In this document: positions 43,491-50,675 of the stretch, in pieces
Position numbering within the stretch: position 1 is the stretch's first letter
Layout: the number at the start of each line of letters is the position of its first letter
Assembly: GCF_019186805.1 (NCBI RefSeq)
Contig: NZ_CP066783.1
Span: 2,059,501-2,123,500 of the forward strand
DNA: 64,000 nt
Direction of reading: 5' to 3'
Origin: Comamonas fluminis
GTDB lineage: Bacteria; Pseudomonadota; Gammaproteobacteria; Burkholderiales; Burkholderiaceae_C
Notes under the pieces: model-generated
Told to the model about the DNA's origin: nothing
The model's database searches: none
The model's input: the letters and a program-made list of their open reading frames with translations, nothing else
Translations under genes and position numbers: made by a program

Positions 43491-43618
43491 TAGGCGGCTT
43501 TTGCCAAATAGTCATTCTGTAGTTTGCATCTGCGCAAACTGTCTAAGAGGCAGGTCTGCGGCGTGCCGAACAGGCGCTACAGTCATAGCCACTTCAATTT
43601 TCTCCGCAAGGAATCTCC

Positions 43619-44419
43619 ATGCTGAACAAGCGCTCGCTTTTGCGCACGACTCTGGCTGTGGCTGCTGCCGCCACGCTGGGCTTTACGGCTCAGGCCCAGG
43701 AAAAGACCATCAAGATCGGCGTGACGGCTGGCCCCCACGCTCAGATCATGGAAGTGGTCAAGAAGGTGGCCGTCAAGAACGGTCTGAACCTCAAGATTGT
43801 GGAGTTTGGTGACTATGTGCAGCCCAATGCGGCGCTGGCCTCGGGCGATCTGGATGCCAACAGCTACCAGCACCGCCCCTATCTGGACGCGCAGCTCAAG
43901 GACCGTGGCTACAAGATCAGCTGGGTGGCCGATACGGTGAATTTCCCCATCGGCATCTACTCCAAGAAGATCAAGAAGCTGGCGGATCTGCCCAGTGGCG
44001 CCAAGTTCGGCATCCCCAACGACCCCACCAATGGCGGCCGTGCGCTGCTGCTGCTGCAGGCCCAAGGCCTCATCAAGCTCAAGGAGGGCGCGGGTCTGAA
44101 GGCAACTCCGCTGGATGTGGTGAGCAACCCCAAGAAGCTCAAGTTCGTCGAGCTGGATGCCGCGCAGCTGCCGCGCTCGCTGGATGATCTGGATGCCTCT
44201 ACGGTCAATACCAACTTCGCCATCTCTGCGGGTCTGAACCCCAAGACCGATGCGATTGCGCTGGAATCGGCCAAGAACCCCTATGTGAACATCATGGTGG
44301 TGCGCGATGCCGACAAGAACCAGCCCTGGGTGGCGCAACTGATCAAGTCTTACCACTCTGAAGAAGTGCGCCAGTTTATTGACAAGGAATTCAAGGGTTC
44401 GGTGTTCCCGGCGTTTTGA
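43619..44419 (+). CDS. metQ: Methionine ABC transporter substrate-binding protein
   Basis: A 266-residue receptor with a signal peptide (SLLRTTLAVAAAATLGFTAQA, then QEKTIK). It has GVTAGPHAQIMEVVKK near the start, DYVQPNAALASGDLDANSYQH, and IPNDPTNGGRAL near residue 138. It binds methionine for MetNI. No lipobox cysteine is present, as in the paralogue at 9902. The ribosome-binding site AAGGAA is at a good distance from the ATG. It lies about 180 bp after the OB-fold gene with a terminator in between. Confidence 0.93.
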   Translation: MLNKRSLLRTTLAVAAAATLGFTAQAQEKTIKIGVTAGPHAQIMEVVKKVAVKNGLNLKIVEFGDYVQPNAALASGDLDANSYQHRPYLDAQLKDRGYKISWVADTVNFPIGIYSKKIKKLADLPSGAKFGIPNDPTNGGRALLLLQAQGLIKLKEGAGLKATPLDVVSNPKKLKFVELDAAQLPRSLDDLDASTVNTNFAISAGLNPKTDAIALESAKNPYVNIMVVRDADKNQPWVAQLIKSYHSEEVRQFIDKEFKGSVFPAF

Positions 44420-44420
44420 A

Positions 44421-44518
44421 CGCTCCCCCTGAGCCGCTTTGCGGCTTCCCTAGCCGGGCGCCCCCTGAGGGGGACGGCGCCATCGCCGCGAGGCGGCTCT
44501 TGCTTGGTGCCTCTTTGT
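44421..44518 (+). repeat. Long GC-rich dispersed repeat, copy A
   Basis: This about 98-bp element starts CGCTCCCCCTGAGCCGCTTT and ends GAGGCGGCTCTTGCTTGGTG. It shares start, end and inner words (GGGGGACG, GCATCGC-like and GCGGCTCTTGCTTG) with copies at 57342 and 60560. It is placed right after metQ. Confidence 0.75.
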
Positions 44519-44550
44519 TGGGGTGTGCCTGTTTGGGCTGGATTTAACTA

Positions 44551-44576
44551 AGCGCTGCACTTGCAGCGCTTTTTCT
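44551..44576. terminator. Terminator after metQ
   Basis: AGCGCTGCA pairs with TGCAGCGCT over two bases and is followed by TTTTCTTT. It has the same core as the terminator after the orphan metQ-like gene at 9834. Confidence 0.75.
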
Positions 44577-44584
44577 TTGGCTCT

Positions 44585-44690
44585 TGATTTGGTAGCTTCT
44601 CGCGCTCGTCATTTCTTAGGTTCATGGGGGAAATGCCTTGAAACCTATTGCTTTTGTGCGCTGGCAGCTATCTTTATTCAAGTGTCTGAA
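44585..44690. repeat. Dispersed ATAGCTGC-type repeats, inverted pair
   Basis: GGTAGCTTCTCGCGCTCGTC at about 44592 reads on the plus strand; at about 44660-44680 GATAGCTGCCAGCGC reads on the minus strand. The two copies face each other next to the nitroreductase stop. Confidence 0.5.
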
Positions 44691-45387
44691 ACCACTCGCC
44701 CAGCGGTGCGCGGGTGGTGTGGGTCTGGTTGACGGGGGCGGTTTCATCGGCCCAGCCAATGGCCAGGCCGCAGACGATGTGCTGGTGCTCTGGCAGCTCC
44801 AGCACGCGGCGCACGGTGGCGGGGTAGGAGGCCAGAGCGCCGATAGCGCAACTGCCCAGACCCATGGCGGCTGCGGCCAGTTGCAGGCCGTATAGCGTCA
44901 TGCCCAGGTCCATATAGCCGCCGGGGCCGTAGTGGGCGTCGATGGTGACGACCAGCGCCACGGGGGCGTCAAAGAACTGGTAATTGCGCGCAAACTGGGC
45001 ATCGCGCCCGGCGCGGTCGTCGCGGGCTACGCCTAAAGCACCGTACAAGGCCTGCGCGGCTGCGACCTGGCGTTTGCGCAGTTGCATGGGCATGGGGCGA
45101 GGGAAGTAGGCGTAGTCTTCCTGCTCCGGGGCCTGGCTTTGAAAGTCTTGCAGCAGCGCATCCGTCAGCTGCTGGCGGCGCTGGCCTTGCACTGCAATCA
45201 GGCGACCGGGCTGCAGATTGCCGCCACTGGGCGCGCGTCTGGCGGCCAGCAGCAACTGCTGCAGCAAATCATGGGGCACAGCATCGGGCCGGAAAGCACG
45301 GGTAGAGCGGCGCTGCAGCAAGAGTGCCAAGGCTTCTGGTGCTGCAGTATTTAAGTCTGGAAAATGGCTATGGCCTAGGTTGGGCAT
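44674..45387 (-). CDS. Nitroreductase family protein
   Basis: A 237-residue flavoprotein with the nitroreductase start RRSTRAFRPDAV, the AARRAPSGGNLQPGR motif near residue 50-64 and DLGMTLYGLQLAAAAMGLGS near residue 165. These enzymes use NAD(P)H and FMN. It starts 27 bp after the thiolase stop, with a repeat in the gap, so it is probably the last gene of the bioMNY-ligase-thiolase operon; this is inferred from spacing. Physiological substrate unknown. Confidence 0.85.
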   Translation of the reverse strand: MPNLGHSHFPDLNTAAPEALALLLQRRSTRAFRPDAVPHDLLQQLLLAARRAPSGGNLQPGRLIAVQGQRRQQLTDALLQDFQSQAPEQEDYAYFPRPMPMQLRKRQVAAAQALYGALGVARDDRAGRDAQFARNYQFFDAPVALVVTIDAHYGPGGYMDLGMTLYGLQLAAAAMGLGSCAIGALASYPATVRRVLELPEHQHIVCGLAIGWADETAPVNQTHTTRAPLGEWFQTLE

Positions 45388-45389
45388 GC

Positions 45390-45416
45390 GGTGGTTGCTA
45401 TCAAAATTTATAACTT
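45390..45416 (-). repeat. Dispersed ATAGCTGC-type repeat, copy between thiolase and nitroreductase
   Basis: On the minus strand the gap reads AATTTTGATAGCAACCACCG, a short family piece sitting on the junction of the two genes. It overlaps the thiolase stop. Confidence 0.4.
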
Positions 45417-46632
45417 AAAGTGCGCGCGCTTCGGCACCCAGCCACTGCACCAGCGTGGCCGCGCCAATGCCCCCGGCGCCTGCAATGGCCGCCATGCTCA
45501 GCGCACCGGGCTGGCCGGATGCTTGCAGCTGCGCCAGGCTGCGCACCAGCGCAATTGCGCCCGATGCACTAATGGGGTGGCCGCGTGCCAGGCCGCCGCC
45601 CTGCGTGTTGATCTGTTCGGGCTGCAGGCCCAAAGCTTCGCAAAAAACCAGGCCTTGCACGGCAAAGGCGTCATGAAGCTCAACCGCAGACAGGTCTTGC
45701 GCTGATAGCTCTGATGGTTGTAGCGCCTGTGCACCACGCTGAAGCAGTTTTTGCGTGGCTGCAATGGCAGCCAGCATGGGTGTTTCAGGCGCTGCGCCCA
45801 CGGATGCGCTGGCCAGCCATTGCGCGCGTGGCTGCAGCTGCCACTGCGCGCAGGCTTCGGGCGTTGCCAGCAGCAGCAGGGCGGCACCGTCTGCCTTGGC
45901 AGAGATGGTTAGCGCGCTTAGGCCATAAAGCTCACCTTTTTCGTCCGCCGCGCTGTGCGCCACGATGGGCATGCGCGCAGCGCGACTGGCGGTCAAGGTT
46001 CGGGGATAGCTGTCGTGGTCTAGGCCCGCCACGGGGGTGATTTCTGCGCGCAACGACTGCTGCGCTGCAACGGCACGGTTGTGGCTTTGCAGGGCGTAGC
46101 TTTCCTGCGCATGGCGAGGGTAGGTGTGTTGGCAGGCATAGTCAGCCGCTGACTGCAGCATGTCGGGGTCGCGTGCGGGGTCTGGAGCAAAGGGTGGGCG
46201 CTCGTAGCTTTGGGGAAGCTCATCGGCATGGCGCGGGCGGGTCTGGCGGATGGGGGCACGGCTCCAGGCTTCTGCACCGCCGGCAATCACGATTTGCGCC
46301 TGGCCCGATTTCAGCAGGCCCACGGCCATGGCAATGGCATCCAGGCCCGAGCAGCATTGGGTGTCGATGCTGTGCGCGGCGCAGCTATCGGGCAAGCCTG
46401 CAGCCAGCGTCAGCATGCGGGCGGGGTTGCCACCTGCACCCAGGGCATTGCCCAGCACCACAGCGTCTATGGCCTGAGGCGGCAGGCCGGTTTGTGCCAG
46501 CAATGATTGCAGCAGGGGCGCGCCTATCTCGTGGCTGTGTAACTGGCCCAGCGCGCCGCCTGTGGGGGCGACGGGGCTGCGTGCCCAGGCTAGTATGGGC
46601 ACGGCGTGGGAGGCTGGGGCTAGCTTTGCCAT
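45415..46632 (-). CDS. Thiolase-like enzyme lacking the second catalytic cysteine
   Basis: A 405-residue thiolase-fold protein. It keeps the nucleophile cysteine (DTQCCSGLDAI near residue 94), an HDAF motif (near residue 318, where NEAF is common) and the catalytic His (GHPISASGA near residue 355). The usual C-terminal CxG cysteine is replaced: the segment reads SMAAIAGAGGIGA, so Ala occupies its place. It overlaps the upstream ligase stop by 13 bases. A similar gene (yhfS) is in the B. subtilis BioY2 operon. The reaction is unknown; it could condense or cleave a CoA ester related to biotin or a precursor. Confidence 0.8.
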   Translation of the reverse strand: MAKLAPASHAVPILAWARSPVAPTGGALGQLHSHEIGAPLLQSLLAQTGLPPQAIDAVVLGNALGAGGNPARMLTLAAGLPDSCAAHSIDTQCCSGLDAIAMAVGLLKSGQAQIVIAGGAEAWSRAPIRQTRPRHADELPQSYERPPFAPDPARDPDMLQSAADYACQHTYPRHAQESYALQSHNRAVAAQQSLRAEITPVAGLDHDSYPRTLTASRAARMPIVAHSAADEKGELYGLSALTISAKADGAALLLLATPEACAQWQLQPRAQWLASASVGAAPETPMLAAIAATQKLLQRGAQALQPSELSAQDLSAVELHDAFAVQGLVFCEALGLQPEQINTQGGGLARGHPISASGAIALVRSLAQLQASGQPGALSMAAIAGAGGIGAATLVQWLGAEARAL

Positions 46633-48113
46633 GGCTGTATTTCTGGCAAGTCGCCCGGGCTGGGGTCAGCACGCTGCATTTGCTGCAGCGCTTGGCCGAT
46701 GCGGCCATGGTCGGTCTTGCCGCTGGCGGTTTGCGGCCATTCTTCGCACACCCACCACTGGCGCGGCACTTTGAAGGCTTCGGTGCGCTCGCGCAGCCAT
46801 TGCGCCAGTTGCAGGGCGGTTGGGGGCGTGCTGCCTGCCTGCCATTGCAGCACCGCATGCACCTGCATGCCGCGCAGCGCATCGGCCAGGCCGTGCAGTG
46901 ACACCTGAGCAATCGCAGGATGGCTGACCAGCAGGTTTTCCACCTCTTCGGGAAACAGGTTCTTGCCCTGCGTGACGATCATGCGGCTTTGCCGCCCCGC
47001 AAGGCACAGCATGCCACGCAGGTCGATATGGCCCATGTCGCGCACGGACAGCCAGTCCCCATCGCGCAGCACGGCCGTGGGGTCATGGGCGTCGCCCACA
47101 TAGTCCATGAACAGCATGGGGCTGCGGATATAGATCAGGCCGTCTTCGGCAGCGCTCAGGGTGGGCTGTGCGATAGAGTGGTCAGCGGTGCGGCGAATGT
47201 CGATTTCCACATTGCTGAATGGGCGGCCCACGGCCTGTGGGCTGCTGGTTTCGTCAGCGTCCATCCAGGCTACAAAGCTGGCTTCGGAAGCCCCGTAGAA
47301 CTCAATCAGGCGGGCATTGGGGAACAAGGCGCGCAGGGCCGGTGTGTGGTCACGCATCCAGCGCGCACCGCTGATGGTGATGAGCTGCACCTGCGGAATC
47401 GGCGCCAGCTTGCGATGCTGTGCCCATTGCAGCATCAGCAGCAACTGGCTGGGTACGGCCACCAGACAGGGCGTTTCGCCCTGGGCCAGCGTGGCCAGGC
47501 AGCGCTGGGCCGAGAATTTTTCCTGCACCACGGCGCCACATCCATACCAGATGCCTTGCATGGCCCCGAACAGAAACAGCGAGTGCGAGATGCGCCCCGG
47601 CGCCAGTGTGCGCTGGGCTACGACAGGGCCAAAGTCCTGCAGACCCACGCGAAAGCTCTCTGTCCACGACTGGTGGTGGCGCTTGAAGCCCTTGGGCAGG
47701 CCTGTGCTGCCAGAGGTAAAGCCGGTGTAGAAAGCATCCAGCGGCTGGGCTGTCTGGCTGTCAGAGGGCTGCAGCGGCATCCAGCCTTCGATGCGCTGGC
47801 GCACTGCGGGTTGCCAGTCGGGGTCGGCCACGGCGGCGCAGCGCCCGCTGGCGATGATGGCCAGAAAATCCACCAGGCGTTCCAGCGTGGAGAGCCTGGC
47901 ATCCATCAGCACCATTTGCGGCGCGCGGCCAGCAACCAGCTTGGCGCGGCGCCTTTGCACTTCGGCATGCAACTGGGCAAAGGTCCAGCTGGCATCCTCG
48001 CTTTGCAGCGCAATCGCGTCAGGGCGCTGTTCGGCCCAGTGCGCCAGTGGCCCATGAACCAGCTGCCAGAAGTCCTGCAGCGGCGAGGTCACTGGCAAGT
48101 CATGGGCGCTCAT
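46620..48113 (-). CDS. AMP-forming acyl-CoA ligase in the BioY operon
   Basis: A 497-residue adenylate-forming enzyme. The P-loop TGFTSGSTGLPKGFK is near residue 130, the YGASEASF motif near residue 255, and the C-terminal core has GRQSRMIVTQGKNLFPEEVE near residue 365. The catalytic Lys region SGKTDHGRI is near the end. The start at 48113 shares one base with the BioY stop (TAATG), so translation is coupled. Its length is short compared with long-chain enzymes. The substrate is unknown; position suggests biotin, a biotin vitamer or a precursor such as a dicarboxylate, by analogy with B. subtilis YhfT in the BioY2 operon. Confidence 0.85.
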   Translation of the reverse strand: MSAHDLPVTSPLQDFWQLVHGPLAHWAEQRPDAIALQSEDASWTFAQLHAEVQRRRAKLVAGRAPQMVLMDARLSTLERLVDFLAIIASGRCAAVADPDWQPAVRQRIEGWMPLQPSDSQTAQPLDAFYTGFTSGSTGLPKGFKRHHQSWTESFRVGLQDFGPVVAQRTLAPGRISHSLFLFGAMQGIWYGCGAVVQEKFSAQRCLATLAQGETPCLVAVPSQLLLMLQWAQHRKLAPIPQVQLITISGARWMRDHTPALRALFPNARLIEFYGASEASFVAWMDADETSSPQAVGRPFSNVEIDIRRTADHSIAQPTLSAAEDGLIYIRSPMLFMDYVGDAHDPTAVLRDGDWLSVRDMGHIDLRGMLCLAGRQSRMIVTQGKNLFPEEVENLLVSHPAIAQVSLHGLADALRGMQVHAVLQWQAGSTPPTALQLAQWLRERTEAFKVPRQWWVCEEWPQTASGKTDHGRIGQALQQMQRADPSPGDLPEIQPWQS

Positions 48114-48718
48114 TATTGGCGTCCGCCAAAGCGCCAGTCCGGCATGCCGCGTGCCACGGTGTGGACGATGATGGCGCACAGAATGCACTTGATGAAGTCG
48201 CCGGGCACAAAGGCCAGGGTCACCTTGAAGGCCTGGCTCAGGCTCATGCCTGCAATGCCCATCAAGCCCATGACGCCAAAGGCATGCAGACACAGCAGGC
48301 CACCCAGCAGCGATGCGATAAAAGCGCTGAGTGCCGTGCGGCGCGGTGTGCTTTGCGGCAGGGCGGCCATGATGGCGCCCGTAATACCGGCGGCCAGCGC
48401 GTAGCCCACCAGATAGCCGGCAGACGGCGCCATGAACACGCCAATGCCGCCGCGCCCGCCGGACAGCAGGGGCAGGCCCACAGCCACAGCCGCCAAAAAC
48501 AAGAGCATGGACTGCAGGCCGCGCCAGGGGCCGAGCATGACGCCCGCCAGCATCACACCCAGCGACTGGATGGTGATGGGCACGCCCAGGGGCAGGTCAA
48601 TCTTGGGAATCAGGCCCATGACGGCCATCAGCGCCGCAAACAGCGACACCTGAGCCATGGAGCGCGCGCCGCTGCGCGAGAGTGTGTGGGAGGGGGTGTT
48701 GGAAGGGGTAGCCATCAT
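48113..48718 (-). CDS. bioY: Biotin ECF transporter substrate-binding protein BioY
   Basis: A 201-residue six-span membrane protein with the BioY marks GVPITIQSLGVMLAGVMLGP (near residue 45-65), SGGRGGIGVFMAPSAGYLVGY (near residue 85-105) and FVPGDFIKCIL near residue 170. BioY alone or with BioMN imports biotin. The start at 48718 has AGGAG upstream (an ATG three bases on is possible). It lies seven bases after bioN. Confidence 0.93.
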   Translation of the reverse strand: MMATPSNTPSHTLSRSGARSMAQVSLFAALMAVMGLIPKIDLPLGVPITIQSLGVMLAGVMLGPWRGLQSMLLFLAAVAVGLPLLSGGRGGIGVFMAPSAGYLVGYALAAGITGAIMAALPQSTPRRTALSAFIASLLGGLLCLHAFGVMGLMGIAGMSLSQAFKVTLAFVPGDFIKCILCAIIVHTVARGMPDWRFGGRQ

Positions 48719-48725
48719 CAATCTC

Positions 48726-49319
48726 CTAAAAACCTAATCTGGCCCAGAGGGCATCGGCCACGCGGCGCGTGGCTTGCAGCATATGAATCGTCAGCGGTGC
48801 AATCAGGCGCAGACCGCCACTTTTGCCGGTGCGCAAGCGGTGCGCATCGTCCAGCTTTTTCCATTGCACAAAAAAATGCTCGGTAAAGCGCAGCATCAGC
48901 GCAATCTGCATGGCAACTCGCTCTACCGGAATGCCCAGCCGGGCCAGTGGTGACAGCAACCATTCCAGCACCTCCACCAGATCACTGGGGCGGGTGGTAA
49001 TCGTCAGCGCAACACCCAGCGTGGACGCGCAGATCAGGCGCAGCGCGCTGACGGCGGCCAGCTCATGGTTGCCCATGAACACATGAAAGCCCGCCACCAG
49101 CAGCGCAGCAATGATGACCGAGCGCATCAGCCGCCGGGCCACCTGGGTGGCCTGGCCCAGAGAAAACCACAGAATCAGGCAAACCAGCCCAGCGCCCGCC
49201 AGCAGCATGGGGGAGGTTGTCAAAAACAATAGCGTTCCGCCGATGGCCAGCAGCAAGAGCTTGAGGCCTGCACGCCAGCGGTGCAGCCAGGTGGGGAATT
49301 CGCTGTAGAGACTACCCAT
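48726..49319 (-). CDS. bioN: Energy-coupling factor transmembrane protein BioN
   Basis: A 197-residue T-component of an ECF transporter with about four or five spans and the coupling region LDDAHRLRTGKSGGLR near residue 155-170, where family members have A-R-x motifs. It links BioM to BioY. Its ATG at 49319 lies inside the end of bioM (8-base overlap). Start alternatives: a GTG four codons earlier. Confidence 0.88.
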   Translation of the reverse strand: MGSLYSEFPTWLHRWRAGLKLLLLAIGGTLLFLTTSPMLLAGAGLVCLILWFSLGQATQVARRLMRSVIIAALLVAGFHVFMGNHELAAVSALRLICASTLGVALTITTRPSDLVEVLEWLLSPLARLGIPVERVAMQIALMLRFTEHFFVQWKKLDDAHRLRTGKSGGLRLIAPLTIHMLQATRRVADALWARLGF

Positions 49320-50052
49320 GCAGCGCTCCACCTTGCGTGCCTGCGGCGTTTGCGGTGATTTCGCTCAGGCGCGCAGCGACATCGGCCTCATAGGTGCGGC
49401 AGACCTCGGCGCCGGGACCATCACCACGGATACGGCCTTGCTCCAGCCACAGCACGCGCTCAAAGCTGCGCACATGGTCCAGCACATGGGTAGAGACCAG
49501 AACCTGCTGCGGTGCGGCGGCAATATCCTGCGCTAGCCGGGCCTGACCGGGCAGGTCCAGACTGGCAAAAGGCTCATCCAGCAGCAGCACGCTGGGCGCG
49601 GCAATCAGCAGCGACAGCCAGCACACCTGCTGGCGCTGGCCCTGACTCAAGCTGCTGACAGCGCGTTCAGCCCAATGCGCCAGCCCGCGCTGGGCCAGCA
49701 GCTCCCGTGCAGCTGCCTTGGCCTGCTGTTTGTTCAGGCCTTTGGGGCGCAGGCCCAGTGCCAGCTCTTCCTCCACCGTGGGGAAAATGATCTGGTCGTC
49801 GGGGTTTTGAAACATCAGGCCCACCAGCCCCGGCTTGCCCTGACGGGCTTGCAGCAGCGGCGTGCCATCGATCCGAATTTCACCTGCCACTGGAAGTTCC
49901 AGCCCGCACAGCATGCGAAACAGGCTGGACTTGCCCGCCCCGTTATCGCCAATCACGCCAATGCGCTGCTGGCTCAGGTGCAGGTTCAGCCCGTCAAACA
50001 CCGTGGTCTGCCCGCGCTTGAGCTGCACATCAATGATTTGCAGCTCGGTCAT
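49312..50052 (-). CDS. bioM: Energy-coupling factor ATPase BioM
   Basis: A 246-residue ABC ATPase of the ECF type: Walker A GDNGAGKSS near residue 36, the Q-loop FQNPDDQIIFPTVEEELALG typical of EcfA proteins, signature LSQGQRQQV (Gln in place of the usual Gly) and Walker [16 protein letters not shown]. It powers BioY-mediated uptake with BioN. The ATG at 50052 begins MTELQIIDVQ; an upstream start at 50082 would add ten residues. It is the first gene of the operon. Confidence 0.92.
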   Translation of the reverse strand: MTELQIIDVQLKRGQTTVFDGLNLHLSQQRIGVIGDNGAGKSSLFRMLCGLELPVAGEIRIDGTPLLQARQGKPGLVGLMFQNPDDQIIFPTVEEELALGLRPKGLNKQQAKAAARELLAQRGLAHWAERAVSSLSQGQRQQVCWLSLLIAAPSVLLLDEPFASLDLPGQARLAQDIAAAPQQVLVSTHVLDHVRSFERVLWLEQGRIRGDGPGAEVCRTYEADVAARLSEITANAAGTQGGALHG

Positions 50053-50233
50053 AGGCCTTGCAGCCGCAGGGCGGCGCTCCAACAGGGATGCAGACGGGTG
50101 GACAGCATGGAAACCAGAAACCTCGAATCAATTCAAACCATGGACACCCATGGCGTGGCGGATTCTAGCCCCGGGAAATTGCCTTTAAAAGCTTCCAAAT
50201 TTGCAGCTTTTTATGTGAATTGCATATAAGAAA

Positions 50234-50256
50234 TCGCATCTTCAATTTCGCATCTT
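50234..50256. promoter_or_regulatory. Direct repeat TCGCATCTT upstream of bioM
   Basis: Two perfect nine-base copies are spaced 14 bp start to start, about 180 bp upstream of the bioM start on its transcribed side. A regulator-binding role is inferred. Confidence 0.3.
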
Positions 50257-50622
50257 TGAAGGGCTGCGAAACCCAGAATTTGGCGTCAGTTGCCATGCAG
50301 TTGCTGAAATTTGGCATGGGGTTTCAAAACTCTGCGCTGATTGCGCTGTCTTTATCGGCTAACGTCTGCGAAATCAAAAAACATCGGTTTGAAAAAGATC
50401 GCCAGTTCACGAAATTTGGCGCGAATTGGCCGATGTTGCAGGGCTTGCATGCCGCGGCCGCTGAAAAGGCTGTGATTTGACCGCTGAGCTCAGGCATTCA
50501 GACCGGGACTTTGCCGGTTTTGCGCCGGTTTGCCGCTTTGAAATAGAGGGAAAAAATTTCAAAAAAGCTGCAAAAAGAGTTTTGAGAGCCTGTGAAAGGC
50601 GGGCTGCAGCGCCTTTGGACGT

Positions 50623-50647
50623 AAAAAAGCGGGCACGAGGCCCGCTT
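50623..50647 (-). terminator. Terminator for pqqU
   Basis: AAGCGGGC pairs with GCCCGCTT over five bases, and the minus strand continues with a run of six T. It lies 29 bp past the receptor stop. Confidence 0.85.
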
Positions 50648-50675
50648 GTGGTTAGGAAAACAATCAGCTGTCAGC

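Larger units (their letters stand above)
50053..50675. other. Non-coding region between bioM and pqqU with short repeats
   Basis: About 620 bp without a supported gene, distinctly AT-richer than the flanks. It holds three exact copies of AATTTGGC (50277, 50308, 50413) and the direct repeat TCGCATCTT at 50234-50242 and 50248-50256. It should contain the promoter of the bioM operon. I saw no BirA-type box (TTGTAAACC with GGTTTACAA). Confidence 0.45.

Noticed and set aside
46920..48404. 494-codon plus-strand open frame antisense to the BioY-operon ligase
   Set aside because: Antisense of a well-supported enzyme gene, with composition typical of a shadow frame.
50083..50675. BirA or BioR operator upstream of bioM
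   Set aside because: Neither TTGTAAACC/GGTTTACAA nor TTATAGATAA-like boxes are present.
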